From the NCBI RefSeq assembly GCF_026409565.1, contig NZ_CP112881.1, positions 3,045,501 through 3,109,500 of the forward strand: a stretch of DNA of 64,000 nucleotides, in the 5' to 3' direction. A program made the position numbers and the translations under genes. This document shows, in pieces, positions 1 through 8,766 of the stretch (position 1 is its first letter; every line of letters begins with the position of its first letter). Under the pieces are notes generated by a model. The model was given only the letters and a program-made list of their open reading frames with translations. It did no database searches and was not told the DNA's origin. The DNA is from Sneathiella aquimaris (GTDB lineage: Bacteria > Pseudomonadota > Alphaproteobacteria > Sneathiellales > Sneathiellaceae).

Positions 1-188
1 ATGTTGTTAATCTGAATAAATTCAGAAAACAGAAAGCAAAAAAAGAGGAGGAAAAAGTCGCCTCTTCCAACAGGGTGCTCTTTGGGCGAACCAAGCATTC
101 AAAAGAAATCGATAAAAAGAAGCAGGAAGCTTCCCGCAAAAAACTGGATGACCTGAAAATAGACCCGACAGAAACCGATAAATCTTAA
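1..188 (+). CDS. DUF4169 family protein, C-terminal part
   Basis: The reading frame is open from the left edge and ends with TAA at 186-188, giving about 61 residues; the start codon lies outside the window. The visible protein begins VVNLNKFRKQKAKKEEEK, continues with NRVLFGRTK, and is very rich in Lys, Glu and Asp. This matches the small alphaproteobacterial DUF4169 family, whose members carry a VNLNKFRK-like N-terminus and a FGRTK motif. No biochemical function is known for the family. Probably only a few N-terminal residues are missing, since members are about 60 residues long. The identification rests on recalled family pattern. Confidence 0.7.
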   Translation, partial: VVNLNKFRKQKAKKEEEKVASSNRVLFGRTKHSKEIDKKKQEASRKKLDDLKIDPTETDKS

Positions 189-316
189 CGCGCCCAAAAA
201 CCCGGCGATTTAAAGTCTGTGCCAGCCTCATATTTTCTAAACAAAATGTTCATAAAAGCGTCGCATTCCATGTGTACTTGAGAGCCATCGAATTTAGATG
301 GCAAAGGAGCCACACG

Positions 317-475
317 ATGAAAAGCGATGGTCACATACATTTAGAACCCAAAATAGATGAGATATTTTCCGACCCTATTTTTCTCGCCGTTTTGAAGAGA
401 GATGGCCTGACAATCGATGATGTTGTTCAGGTTATCGAAACCTATAAACAGAACAGGTGTGGCAAACCGAATTAA
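317..475 (+). CDS. small conserved hypothetical protein
   Basis: A 52-residue protein starting MKSDGHIHLEPKIDEIF. I chose the ATG at 317 because AAAGGAG (about 303-309) sits at proper spacing before it; an in-frame upstream start at 272 would add 15 residues without a comparable ribosome binding site. The protein has no membrane segment or signal peptide. It is predicted to be helical, with an acidic middle (DGLTIDDVVQVIETY) and a basic tail. It resembles short uncharacterised alphaproteobacterial proteins. A strong hairpin terminator follows directly at 497-528, which supports it as a real transcribed unit. Function is unknown. Confidence 0.6.
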   Translation: MKSDGHIHLEPKIDEIFSDPIFLAVLKRDGLTIDDVVQVIETYKQNRCGKPN

Positions 476-496
476 CTACGCTTCCAAATTAGACAC

Positions 497-528
497 AAAA
501 AAGCACGGCCAAACAGCCGTGCTTTTTT
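497..528. terminator. bidirectional intrinsic terminator
   Basis: A perfect 13-bp inverted repeat (497-509 and 516-528) with core GCACGGC/GCCGTGC and loop CAAACA has an A-run on one side and a T-run on the other. It can therefore end transcription of the small + strand gene ending at 475 and of the - strand acyl-CoA ligase gene ending at 547. Confidence 0.9.
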
Positions 529-546
529 GTTACGAAACACCAACGA

Positions 547-2175
547 CTAAGCGGTTGGAAGCTTGTAGTCTTTGAAATCTTCGCGCAGCTTCGTTTTCAA
601 TAACTTACCTGTTGCTGTGTGCGGCAGTTCGTCAACAAACACAACATCATCAGGCAACTGCCATTTTGCCAGTGTATTTTCCAGATGATGGATAACATCC
701 TCACGGGTGACAGAATGTCCACTTTCCTTCACTGCAATAACCAACGGGCGCTCGTCCCATTTCGGATGGGGCACAGCAATTACGGCGGCTTCGACAATAC
801 CAGGACAACCAACTGCTTCGTTTTCGACATCAATGGATGAAATCCACTCACCACCTGACTTGATCACGTCTTTGGATCGGTCTGTGATCTGCATATAGCC
901 ATCAGGGTCCAAAGTGGCAACATCGCCTGTATCGAACCACATATCCTCATCAATGACATTACCGCCCTCACCCCGGAAATACCCGCTTGTGATCCAAGGA
1001 CCGCGAACCAATAACCGGCCGAACGCGACGCCGTCACGCGGTTGCTCAACCCCTTCATCATCGACAATTTTCAGATCAACACCAAAAACGGCGCGCCCCT
1101 GCTTGAGGCGAATGTCAATTTTCTTGTCTTCCGGTAAATCTTCATGCTTCTTGAGAAGGTTGCCCGTTGTACCCAGCGGACTCATCTCTGTCATGCCCCA
1201 TGCATGAACAACATTAACCCCATAATCATTGACAAAAGTTTCAATCATGGAACGTGGTGCTGCCGATCCGCCGATGACCGTCCGGTTCATGGATGAGAAC
1301 TTCAGATTATTTTCTTTTACATGACCCAACAGCATCAACCAAACGGTTGGAACACCTGCTGAGAGGGTGACATTTTCAGCTTCCATTAGTTCATAAATAG
1401 AGGCACCGTCCATGGCGGCGCCAGGCATTACCATTTTCGCACCAGACATGGCCGCAGCATAAGGAATACCCCATGCATTGGCGTGGAACATCGGGACAAC
1501 CGGCAAAATGCTGTCCTGATTGCAGATACCCAACCCATCATTGGTGCAAACACAGAAACTATGCAGAACTGTTGATCTGTTGGAATATAAGACACCTTTC
1601 GGATTACCGGTTGTTCCTGAGGTATAGCACAAGCTGGAAGCGGTATTTTCATCGAAAACGGGCCATTCATATTCCCCATCTTCCGCTTCCACCAATGTCT
1701 CGTAACAAAGCAGGTTATCCAGCTTGCTCTGGGGCATATGGGCTTCGTCCGTCATGACAATAAAGCCTTTTACATTCGGCAGATGCTCTGCAACGGCTTC
1801 TATCAATGGCACAAAGGTCAGATCGACGAAGATAAATTTGTCTTCTGCATGATTGACAATATAGGCAATCTGCTCTGGAAAAAGGCGAGGATTAATCGTA
1901 TGGCAAACAGATCCCATGCCCGAAACACCAAAGTAGATTTCGACATGGCGATAACCGTTCCAGGCCAACGTTCCAATACGATCACCTGTTTCGACGCCAA
2001 GCTTTGCAAGCGCCTGAGCGAGCTTCTTTGCTCGAAGATTTACTTCACGGTAATTGGTCCGGTGAATAGGACCTTCTACAGATCGTGAAACGATCTCAAC
2101 ATCTCCGTGATAAATTCCGGCATATTCAATTAGCGAGGATATCAGCAATGGCCGATCTTGGATAAGACCCAACAT
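547..2175 (-). CDS. fatty acyl-CoA synthetase, AlkK/DmdB-like
   Basis: A 542-residue member of the ANL adenylating family that activates a carboxylic acid with ATP and CoA to an acyl-CoA. The AMP-binding motif [11 protein letters not shown] lies at about residues 184-194, the hinge motif [13 protein letters not shown] near 420, and the catalytic C-terminal lysine is in [12 protein letters not shown] near 525. The N-terminus ([19 protein letters not shown]) and full length match the AlkK group of medium- and long-chain ligases. That group also includes methylmercaptopropionate-CoA ligase (DmdB), so the substrate cannot be fixed from sequence. The gene stands alone, divergent from 2398 and ending at a bidirectional terminator. 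No beta-oxidation or DMSP genes are adjacent. Confidence 0.88.
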   Translation of the reverse strand: MLGLIQDRPLLISSLIEYAGIYHGDVEIVSRSVEGPIHRTNYREVNLRAKKLAQALAKLGVETGDRIGTLAWNGYRHVEIYFGVSGMGSVCHTINPRLFPEQIAYIVNHAEDKFIFVDLTFVPLIEAVAEHLPNVKGFIVMTDEAHMPQSKLDNLLCYETLVEAEDGEYEWPVFDENTASSLCYTSGTTGNPKGVLYSNRSTVLHSFCVCTNDGLGICNQDSILPVVPMFHANAWGIPYAAAMSGAKMVMPGAAMDGASIYELMEAENVTLSAGVPTVWLMLLGHVKENNLKFSSMNRTVIGGSAAPRSMIETFVNDYGVNVVHAWGMTEMSPLGTTGNLLKKHEDLPEDKKIDIRLKQGRAVFGVDLKIVDDEGVEQPRDGVAFGRLLVRGPWITSGYFRGEGGNVIDEDMWFDTGDVATLDPDGYMQITDRSKDVIKSGGEWISSIDVENEAVGCPGIVEAAVIAVPHPKWDERPLVIAVKESGHSVTREDVIHHLENTLAKWQLPDDVVFVDELPHTATGKLLKTKLREDFKDYKLPTA

Positions 2176-2335
2176 AGTTTGTTCCCATATCAGTTTATTG
2201 GTTTTTGGTTACACGCAACATAGGCAAACTGCCAAGATTGGTAAAGAGTAATCGCACAGAAAACGGCGATATTGCAGCAATATGGGCATGCCCCTACGTC
2301 AGGCGGGCAAACCAATCGGTTTCACTAAATACTAG

Positions 2336-2365
2336 TTGTCTCTGGCCCATAAAATTGGTGATAAT
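2336..2365 (+). promoter_or_regulatory. candidate sigma-70 type promoter
   Basis: TTGTCT (2336-2341) and GATAAT (2360-2365) are separated by 18 bases and lie 32 bases before the ATG at 2398. The -10 matches the consensus at five of six positions and the -35 at four. The assignment is by pattern only. Confidence 0.35.
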
Positions 2366-2397
2366 ACAACATGACAACATTCTTATAGGCGGGCTTT

Positions 2398-2823
2398 ATG
2401 CAGATTGAACCCTATATTCTGATTCCGGCGGCCGCTCTGGCGGTCCTAATTATGATCGGTTTGATCCGCCTTATTTCGGGTTCCAAAAACTTATTGCTCA
2501 GTGAAAAAGCAATCAGGACCCATTTACGGTTTGAACAACCGGATCTCGAGATCCAATCCATTTTAGTGAGCACGGACAAACACGCCGCCCTTGTCGTCCC
2601 CGTTCAGGATAAGACCCTCCGTTTGGTCAGAAGCTTTGGCAATAAAATTGTAATGCAAATGGTCGAACGTGATGGCCTGCACCTTACTGCAGCCTCCCCC
2701 ACCACAACCCTCATCGACCGACAGGACTGGGGGCATCCGGCGCTCAAACTCTCATTTGAGGAGAAAACCATACAGTCTCTTAAAAAGTTGCTTTTGGAGG
2801 AACAAAGCCATGTCTCTCCCTGA
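2398..2823 (+). CDS. hypothetical membrane-anchored protein
   Basis: A 141-residue protein not assigned to any family. One hydrophobic segment (about residues 6-26, ILIPAAALAVLIMIGLI) is followed by a soluble domain of about 115 residues. Its alternating pattern (IQSILVSTDKHAALVV, TLRLVRSFGNKIVMQMV) suggests a small beta-rich cytoplasmic or periplasmic fold. Its 3' end overlaps the start of the fatty acid hydroxylase gene by 14 bases, so the two are almost certainly cotranscribed and translationally coupled. That context hints at a role tied to the hydroxylase, such as an accessory subunit, but nothing in the sequence shows this directly. Confidence 0.7.
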   Translation: MQIEPYILIPAAALAVLIMIGLIRLISGSKNLLLSEKAIRTHLRFEQPDLEIQSILVSTDKHAALVVPVQDKTLRLVRSFGNKIVMQMVERDGLHLTAASPTTTLIDRQDWGHPALKLSFEEKTIQSLKKLLLEEQSHVSP

Positions 2824-3721
2824 TCCGGTTACCTTTGCTATTCCCGCGTTCGTTCTGCTTATTATCATCGAAGTAATTTTGGGACGTTTTTTCCCTCGCA
2901 AGTCAAATTATGAGACCCGAGACAGTGCCGCCTCTCTTGCAATGGGACTTGGTAATTTCGCAATTGGACTGATTAATCTTGGTATCGTCGCCAGCGTTTC
3001 GCATTGGGTCTATCAATATCGTTTCTTCGATATCGGGTATCACTGGTATGCCTTCGTTCTGATCTTTTTCGCTGAGGATTTCTGCTATTACTGGTTTCAT
3101 CGGCTCAGTCACGAGCACCGTATTTGGTGGGCAGCTCATATCAACCATCATTCTTCACAATATTATAACCTGAGCACAGCCCTCCGCCAAACCTGGACCG
3201 GCGGTCTGGCTGGCACCTGGGTGCCTTGGCTTTTACTCTCTATTTTAGGCTTCCCCACGGCGCTTATTGCCTTTCAGCAAGGTATTAATCTTGTTTATCA
3301 ATTCTGGATCCATACTGAATGCATTCAAAAGATGTGGCGCCCTTTTGAATATATCTTCAATACGCCATCGCATCACCGTGTCCATCACGCGATCAACCCG
3401 CAATATCTGGATGCCAACTACGCGGGAACCCTGATTATCTGGGACAGAATGTTTGGCACATTTGTACCTGAAGATAACGCCGAGCCTTGCCGATACGGTA
3501 TCGTCAAACAGATTGCCAGTTTCAATCCGATTGTTATTGCGCTGCATGAATGGGCAGGTCTCTTCAAAGACATTCTTTCTGCACGGAGTCTGAAATCATT
3601 TTGGATGTATATTTTTGGCCCGCCTGGATGGAGCCCCGACGGATCCCGCCTAACATCAAAACAAATCAAGGAAAAAGACGCTGCATTTAAAATAAAAAGG
3701 GCCGGAACACGCGCCACCTAA
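2810..3721 (+). CDS. sterol desaturase / fatty acid hydroxylase family protein
   Basis: A 303-residue integral membrane di-iron oxygenase. The start at 2810 was chosen because TTTGGAGG (2793-2800) precedes it; earlier in-frame codons lie inside the upstream gene. Several hydrophobic helices alternate with the His clusters that bind iron in this family: FHRLSHEHR, INHHS, a lone His in WIHTE, and PSHHRVHH. The loop DANYAGTLIIWDRMFGTF is typical of the bacterial C-5 sterol desaturase-like group. Members hydroxylate or desaturate lipids, but the lipid substrate here is unknown. The gene is coupled to the membrane protein gene at 2398 by a 14-base overlap. Confidence 0.88.
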   Translation: MSLPDPVTFAIPAFVLLIIIEVILGRFFPRKSNYETRDSAASLAMGLGNFAIGLINLGIVASVSHWVYQYRFFDIGYHWYAFVLIFFAEDFCYYWFHRLSHEHRIWWAAHINHHSSQYYNLSTALRQTWTGGLAGTWVPWLLLSILGFPTALIAFQQGINLVYQFWIHTECIQKMWRPFEYIFNTPSHHRVHHAINPQYLDANYAGTLIIWDRMFGTFVPEDNAEPCRYGIVKQIASFNPIVIALHEWAGLFKDILSARSLKSFWMYIFGPPGWSPDGSRLTSKQIKEKDAAFKIKRAGTRAT

Positions 3722-3756
3722 TCGATGAACGAAGACAATCAAGTCAGGCTGATCTG

Positions 3757-4425
3757 ATGGAAAGAAACACAATGCATAGTGCTCCTACCTACTTATTTGA
3801 CGCTCAGGAAAAACCATCCCTCCCCTTGTGTGATGTCCCTTTGGTCCGCGCAACAGAAAAAACTGTCCGTGGTTACGGTATGCTTGTCGATAGCCCTGAC
3901 GATCTAGACATCGAAATCGTCCGTTGGCCGGCGCAGGGCTGGCGTCCTGTCGACCCTGATACAGGAGACGAAGGAGGATTTGTCGAAGGGGTTTTTTCCG
4001 GGCGTTGGGAAGGCGATGTTCTGATGGGGCGCAATGACGCCGTTTCTGGTGAATATGTTCTCGGTTGGGCCTGTGACCCGCAGCAGGCCTCGAATGAGGC
4101 ACCAACGGTTGCGCGAAATCAGGTTCTTCTTTGGCATATGAATTACCACCCGGATGGCGGCCAGCTTTTCTTTCCATTGAGCAACCAGCCTTTTGTTGTT
4201 CCCCTCGCACTTCCGGGGGACGATATCAGCCCTGACAAAGTTGTGGCTTTCTGGTGTGATGGCTCGCAAGGCTTATATATTCACCCGAATATCTGGCATG
4301 AAGGCATCTTCCCCATCGAAACTGAACAACGTTTTCTGGACAGGCAAGGTCGGGTCCATGCTCGGGTTTCCTGTGATTTTGGAAAAGAGTTTGGCGTATA
4401 TCTGAACGTTCCCCTCTTCCTTTAG
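3757..4425 (+). CDS. ureidoglycolate lyase (AllA)-like protein
   Basis: A 222-residue soluble protein resembling the ureidoglycolate lyase/hydrolase family, a cupin-like barrel that releases urea from ureidoglycolate in purine degradation. Family-like features include DIEIVRWPAQGWRPVD near residues 50-65, DEGG shortly after, and the C-terminal GLYIHPNIWHEGIFPI with two His near the metal-binding position. No allantoin or urea genes are in the window, so the role may differ from classical allantoin breakdown. The start is uncertain: ATG at 3757 is used, but ATG at 3772 is preceded by GGAAAG and may be the real start (217 residues). It lies 35 bases after the hydroxylase gene. Confidence 0.65.
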   Translation: MERNTMHSAPTYLFDAQEKPSLPLCDVPLVRATEKTVRGYGMLVDSPDDLDIEIVRWPAQGWRPVDPDTGDEGGFVEGVFSGRWEGDVLMGRNDAVSGEYVLGWACDPQQASNEAPTVARNQVLLWHMNYHPDGGQLFFPLSNQPFVVPLALPGDDISPDKVVAFWCDGSQGLYIHPNIWHEGIFPIETEQRFLDRQGRVHARVSCDFGKEFGVYLNVPLFL

Positions 4426-4533
4426 TAAATCACGTTTTACAGCAAACAATTCTGGTTCGCGAATACGGTGCTCTGTGTTACAAGAAGATTACAAATCAGT
4501 TTCGAGAACCGGAAGCATTGGAAACAAAGCTGT

Positions 4534-5055
4534 ATGATTAAAAAAATCCTGAAAGTAATCCTATGGTGCATTGTCACATTGGGTGCCTTCAGCATTCCGA
4601 TTTTCTTTACACCGTTGGGCGAGATTCCACTGACGGCGCTGCTCCGTGTTGGCGATGTTGAGCCCACTAATTTCGAAACGCTTCAACTATCTGAAAACCC
4701 CAATCAGTTTCTGATCTGCCCCCCCTCTGCCTGTATCGCACAAGAGCAACAAACCAGTCCGGTTTTTAACGTCCCGCTTGAGGAACTCAAGCGAAACTGG
4801 GCAGCAATGCTGAAAGAGCAAAAACGGATCGAGAAACTTACAAAACTGGGGACCAACAACCAGCAGGACCTGGTGCAGAGAACCCGCCTTGTCCGATATC
4901 CCGATATCGTATCCGTTAAGTTTTATGCGCTTGGCAACGGGAAAAGCAGCCTCGCAATATACAGCCGTTCCGTTTATGGCCGTTCGGATTTCGACGCGAA
5001 CAAAATACGGATCGAAACGTGGATCAAACGCCTGAAAGAAATGACACGCCGCTAA
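4534..5055 (+). CDS. DUF1499 family protein
   Basis: A 173-residue protein with one N-terminal hydrophobic segment (residues 4-24, uncleaved anchor or signal) and a DUF1499 domain. The recognisable stretch is NPNQFLICPPSACIA with its paired Cys, and the C-terminal part (DIVSVKFYALGNGKSSLAIYS, then RSDFDANKIRIETWI) also fits the family, which often ends with such an R-x-D-x-x-x-N segment. The ATG at 4534 was chosen because it puts the hydrophobic segment at the N-terminus; an in-frame upstream start would add 22 polar residues. The function is unknown and the location is probably periplasmic or membrane. The stop codon overlaps that of the convergent hydrolase gene. Confidence 0.75.
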   Translation: MIKKILKVILWCIVTLGAFSIPIFFTPLGEIPLTALLRVGDVEPTNFETLQLSENPNQFLICPPSACIAQEQQTSPVFNVPLEELKRNWAAMLKEQKRIEKLTKLGTNNQQDLVQRTRLVRYPDIVSVKFYALGNGKSSLAIYSRSVYGRSDFDANKIRIETWIKRLKEMTRR

Positions 5056-5975
5056 TTTTGCACCGTTTTCTCAATCCAAGTCAGTAAATCTTTCATGACC
5101 TCATCCCGATTGGTCTCGTTCAAGATTTCGTGCCGCCCCCCGACATAGAACCGATGCTCGATATTCTTGAAGCCATTTTTTTGATAGGCTTTAAGCAGTC
5201 TCTCGACCCCTTTAGTTTTCTCACCCACCGGATCTTCAGTTCCAGAAAAAACGTAAATCGGCATTTCTTTGTCCATTTGCGACATGGCCTGATCCGACCC
5301 AATACGGGTCAAAGCATCCAGAAGGCCGATCCATGTCGCAATGGAACAATCAAACCCGCATAAAGGGTCTTCGACATACATATCGACTTCCAGTTCGTCA
5401 CGGCTGAGCCAGTCGAATTCTGTTCGGTTGGGTGCAAACGCTTTGTTGAAAGCCTTAAACGACATGTTGGCAAGTAACGTACTGTGTCCTTCATTGCCAT
5501 TGCGCAACTTTTCAATGCGAGACACAAGCTGCGCAAGCTTTCCTAAACCGCCTGGGGGACCGTTCGTCGCACTTAACGCGGCTCCGGCGATTGTATCCCC
5601 ATAGCGCGCCATATAGTCCTGTACCATAAAAGACCCCATGGAATGCCCCATAAGGATGACCTTCTTATTAGCATGGCGCCGCCTGATCTCTTCATTGATC
5701 AGAGATAAATCATCCACCGCCAAACGCCATCCTCCTTTATCCGCCATATGCCCGGGCACTTGACCCTCAGGGATTGTCAATCCGTGGCCGCGATGATCAT
5801 TTGCATATACCGCATAGCCTGCGCCATTTAAAAATTCAGCGAGACGCTGGTATCGCGCCCCATGCTCTGCCATGCCATGTGCGATCTGAACAATGGCCTT
5901 GGCCTCACCTTCGGGCAACCATTCGTGGACATGAAGCGACAAACCATCCGCTGACGTAAGTTTAAGAGCACCCAT
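5052..5975 (-). CDS. alpha/beta hydrolase, monoacylglycerol lipase-like
   Basis: A 307-residue cytoplasmic serine hydrolase. The nucleophile elbow is GHSMGSF (about residues 110-116). The oxyanion-region motif AHGMAEHGARYQ and the ANDHRGHG stretch are typical of the monoacylglycerol lipase/lysophospholipase (hydrolase_4) group. The catalytic Asp is likely in SGTEDPVGEKTKG and the His in GGRHEILNE. ATG at 5975 is preceded by GAGGGGAA; a TTG one codon upstream is less likely. It is convergent with the DUF1499 gene, the stop codons sharing four bases (CTAA at 5052-5055). The substrate is unknown, probably a lipid ester. Confidence 0.85.
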   Translation of the reverse strand: MGALKLTSADGLSLHVHEWLPEGEAKAIVQIAHGMAEHGARYQRLAEFLNGAGYAVYANDHRGHGLTIPEGQVPGHMADKGGWRLAVDDLSLINEEIRRRHANKKVILMGHSMGSFMVQDYMARYGDTIAGAALSATNGPPGGLGKLAQLVSRIEKLRNGNEGHSTLLANMSFKAFNKAFAPNRTEFDWLSRDELEVDMYVEDPLCGFDCSIATWIGLLDALTRIGSDQAMSQMDKEMPIYVFSGTEDPVGEKTKGVERLLKAYQKNGFKNIEHRFYVGGRHEILNETNRDEVMKDLLTWIEKTVQN

Positions 5976-6041
5976 CAAAATTCCCCTCTTTTTTCACTAT
6001 TTACACATGTTCTGATTTTTCTGGCAACCGCTCTTCCCCAA

Positions 6042-6070
6042 TTGACGACCTCAAGACAGAAGAGTAGCCT
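6042..6070 (+). promoter_or_regulatory. candidate promoter of the class III aminotransferase gene
   Basis: TTGACG (6042-6047) and TAGCCT (6065-6070) are spaced by 17 bases and lie 40 bases before the ATG at 6111. The -35 is near-perfect and the -10 is weak. Confidence 0.35.
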
Positions 6071-6110
6071 GAACGAAAACATCAAGTAACCCACCAAGAA
6101 AGATATCCAG

Positions 6111-7517
6111 ATGAGCAGCTCCAATTTTACGCAAGGCAATTCTTTAGCCAGCCGTGATGTCCGAAATGTAATCCATTCCTACACCAATCTGTCTGCACAT
6201 GAAAAAACGGGTCCGCTCATCATCGAAACGGGTAAAGGCATTTATGTTTATGATGATAACGGGAAAGAATATATCGAAGGACTGGCAGGGTTGTGGTGCA
6301 CGTCTTTTGGTTTTGGTGAAAAAGAGCTGATCGACGCCGCAACAAAGCAGATGCACAAACTTCCCTATTATCATTCCTTTGCCAGCAAATCGACAGAACC
6401 CGGTATTTTACTCGCGGAAAAGCTGCTCGAGATAGCGCCATCAAGTGATCTGTCCAAAGCTTTTTTTGTCAATTCCGGTTCAGAAGCCAATGATACTGTC
6501 GTAAAGCTGGTCTGGTATTATAATAATTCAAAGGGTCGCCCTGAGAAAAAGAAGATTATCAGCCGGCAAAAGGCCTATCACGGCGTAACCGTGGCAGCAG
6601 CCAGCATGACGGGTCTGCCACCTTTACATAATGACTTTGACCTTCCAATTGAAAACATCACTCACACCAGCTGTCCGCACTACTACCGTTTTGGGTTGGA
6701 CGGCGAAAGCGAAGATGAATTTTCAACCCGCATGGCGGTCGAATTGGAACAAAAAATTCTGGCCGAAGGGCCTGAAACGGTGGCCGCGTTTATCGCTGAA
6801 CCAGTGATGGGAGCCGGGGGTGTCATTGTACCGCCCAAAGGTTACTTTGAGAAAATTCAGGCGATTTTGAAGAAGTACGACATTCTGATGATTGCGGATG
6901 AAGTCATTTGTGGCTTCGGCCGGACCGGAAATATGTGGGGATCGGAAACTTTTGGCATCAAACCAGATATCCTCAGCTGCGCCAAAGCACTATCAAGCGC
7001 GTATCTGCCCATTGCGGCGGTTCTGGTGTCACAGGAAATTTATGGTGAACTCGTTCGCCAAAGCGAAAAGCACGGTGCTTTTGCACATGGATACACCTAT
7101 TCGGGTCATCCTGTTCCTGCCGCAGTGGCGCTTCGGACATTGGAGCTGATGGAAGAAAGAAATATTCTGGAGCATGTCCAACAAGTCGCTCCTTTGTTTC
7201 AAAAACGCTTCAACGACTTACAAGATCACCCCCTTGTTGGCGAGGTTAGGGTCTGCGGCCTCGTTGGTGCTGTTGAAATTGTCGCTGACAAGAAAACGAA
7301 GGCCTCCTTCGATCCGAGCCTGACTTTAGGCGCAAAAGCTGTTGCCTATATGCAGGATGAAGGGTTGATCAGCCGGGCCGTTGCCGGTGATAATGTGGCT
7401 CTGTGTCCACCCCTTATTATAACAGAGGACGAAATCAACACGATGTTCGACCGGTTTAAACGGGGTCTGGATCGGGTTGCGGCCGATGTGGATGAGAATA
7501 ACTGGCGCGCAGGCTAA
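6111..7517 (+). CDS. class III pyridoxal-phosphate aminotransferase (omega-transaminase type)
   Basis: A 468-residue PLP enzyme that moves an amino group from an amine or omega-amino acid to a keto acid such as pyruvate. Visible motifs are NSGSEANDT for phosphate binding (about 121-129), IADEVICGFGRTG (about 261-273) with the PLP-ring Asp, and the Schiff-base lysine in SCAKALSSAYLP (Lys about 292). The N-terminal YEGLAG-like segment EYIEGLAGLWCTSFGFGE resembles the amine:pyruvate transaminases related to the Vibrio fluvialis enzyme. The amine donor cannot be named: putrescine, taurine, beta-alanine and aromatic amines are all handled by close relatives. It has its own upstream region and converges on the SDR gene 18 bases away. 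Confidence 0.88.
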   Translation: MSSSNFTQGNSLASRDVRNVIHSYTNLSAHEKTGPLIIETGKGIYVYDDNGKEYIEGLAGLWCTSFGFGEKELIDAATKQMHKLPYYHSFASKSTEPGILLAEKLLEIAPSSDLSKAFFVNSGSEANDTVVKLVWYYNNSKGRPEKKKIISRQKAYHGVTVAAASMTGLPPLHNDFDLPIENITHTSCPHYYRFGLDGESEDEFSTRMAVELEQKILAEGPETVAAFIAEPVMGAGGVIVPPKGYFEKIQAILKKYDILMIADEVICGFGRTGNMWGSETFGIKPDILSCAKALSSAYLPIAAVLVSQEIYGELVRQSEKHGAFAHGYTYSGHPVPAAVALRTLELMEERNILEHVQQVAPLFQKRFNDLQDHPLVGEVRVCGLVGAVEIVADKKTKASFDPSLTLGAKAVAYMQDEGLISRAVAGDNVALCPPLIITEDEINTMFDRFKRGLDRVAADVDENNWRAG

Positions 7518-7535
7518 CCAGTGATGTGGGCAGCA

Positions 7536-8273
7536 TTAAACATGTTGCCCACCATTGATATGAACCTCAGCCCCAGTGACATAAGAAGACGGTGCATCAC
7601 ATAAAAAGTAGATCGTCGACGCAACTTCTTCAGGGCGCCCTAAACGCCGAAGCGGAAGCTCTTTCACCATTTCTTCTGTCCCAGGCGACAGAATAGCGGT
7701 GTCAATTTCACCGGGTGCTATTGCATTGACCCGAACTCCAAATGGTCCAAAATCTGCGGCCATTTCACGTGTCATGGCCGACAACGCGGCCTTTGATGTA
7801 CCATAGGCGGAACCGGCAAAAGGATGGACCCGGCTGCCCGCAATAGACGTCACATTAACAATGGCGCCTTTAGCAGCCACCAGTTCATCAAACAATCCTT
7901 GCGCCAATAAAAGCGGGGCAAACAAGTTCACGTTGTACACATGTAACCAATCCGCATATCCGGAATTCAACGTGCTGAACCGTTCTCCATTGGGTCCTTT
8001 AGGTGAAATTCCTGCGTTATTCACAAGGGCATGTAAAGGGGAGCCGTTCAATTTTTCGCGAATGGTTTCAATCCCGGCCGCCAATCCATCTGTGTCTGAT
8101 AGATCAAGCTGAACATGGCTTTCTTCGCCACCCTCCCAGGGACAATGCTCGGAAAAAGTCTGTCGGGAAACAGTTAGAACCCGCCAGCCTGCAGCACTAA
8201 ATCTTTTAACAGTGGCATGGCCTATTCCGCGGCTTGCGCCTGTGAGCAGTAAAACTTTTTGAGGATTTGACAT
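7536..8273 (-). CDS. short-chain dehydrogenase/reductase
   Basis: A 245-residue classical SDR oxidoreductase. TGASRGIG (about 11-18) binds NAD(P), NNAGIS (about 85-90) stabilises the fold, and the catalytic Ser143, Tyr157 and Lys161 lie in TSIAGS and AYGTSK. The stretch VRVNAIAPGEIDT and the C-terminal VTGAEVHINGGQHV are typical of the FabG-like branch. The residue after the second beta strand (SRQ) suggests NADPH preference, weakly. The substrate is unknown. A palindromic TTAA-N7-TTAA site lies 24 bases upstream of the ATG. Confidence 0.87.
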   Translation of the reverse strand: MSNPQKVLLLTGASRGIGHATVKRFSAAGWRVLTVSRQTFSEHCPWEGGEESHVQLDLSDTDGLAAGIETIREKLNGSPLHALVNNAGISPKGPNGERFSTLNSGYADWLHVYNVNLFAPLLLAQGLFDELVAAKGAIVNVTSIAGSRVHPFAGSAYGTSKAALSAMTREMAADFGPFGVRVNAIAPGEIDTAILSPGTEEMVKELPLRRLGRPEEVASTIYFLCDAPSSYVTGAEVHINGGQHV

Positions 8274-8296
8274 ATAAGGGGCACCGGATCCAGAAG

Positions 8297-8311
8297 TTAA
8301 GATAATCTTAA
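8297..8311. promoter_or_regulatory. CtrA-type binding site (TTAA-N7-TTAA)
   Basis: A perfect TTAA, seven bases, TTAA lies in the divergent gap between the SDR gene (24 bases away) and the PilZ gene (108 bases away). The whole 15-mer TTAAGATAATCTTAA is itself an inverted repeat around one central base, so another dimeric regulator is also possible. The CtrA consensus is established for Alphaproteobacteria; binding here is inferred. Confidence 0.5.
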
Positions 8312-8419
8312 ATTTTCCCGTTAATAGTGTATTTAATTATTGTAACACGCATTAACAACTAGTGTAATATAATATCGATAGCCCAATTGAACAAAATTGG
8401 CAGGAAACAGGATAAAAAA

Positions 8420-8761
8420 ATGAACGATATTCCTGACGATGAAAATAGGCGCTTGTATCACAGAAATACGGCACCGCGCGTTGTGGTCATTATTGCTGAA
8501 AAGGCTTACCTCGCCAAAGACTGGTCACCCGCCGGTTTTTGTATCGAAAACACCGAGGGCAGCTATTCAGTCGGAGAGGATATCTCCGGTGAGATTGACA
8601 TATTTGGTGTCAATGGAAAGGGCCAGTTTACCGGAACAGTCGTCCGCAACACTCCTTCTCCAGAAATTGCCGTGAAATTCGAGCATCTCAGCGCACATTC
8701 ACATCTTGCATTATGTACACGCATTTTTCTTGAAGACAGAGATTTCGACACAACAATCTAA
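8420..8761 (+). CDS. PilZ domain protein
   Basis: A 113-residue single-domain protein, probably a cyclic di-GMP receptor. The N-terminal RLYHR supplies the RxxxR motif, and DWSPAGF (about residues 36-42) supplies the D/NxSxxG motif; these are the two ligand-binding elements of PilZ. The remainder is a beta barrel (EDISGEIDIFGVNGKGQFTG, then EIAVKFEHLS). The start at 8420 was chosen because it leaves the Arg motif near the N-terminus, as is usual; an upstream start at 8387 lacks a ribosome binding site. It is convergent with the sensor kinase gene five bases downstream. A CtrA-type site lies upstream at 8297-8311. Confidence 0.75.
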   Translation: MNDIPDDENRRLYHRNTAPRVVVIIAEKAYLAKDWSPAGFCIENTEGSYSVGEDISGEIDIFGVNGKGQFTGTVVRNTPSPEIAVKFEHLSAHSHLALCTRIFLEDRDFDTTI

Positions 8762-8766
8762 AAGCT

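Noticed and set aside
3757-4425. Allantoin degradation cluster
   Set aside because: Only an AllA-like protein is present; no other purine degradation gene is in the window.
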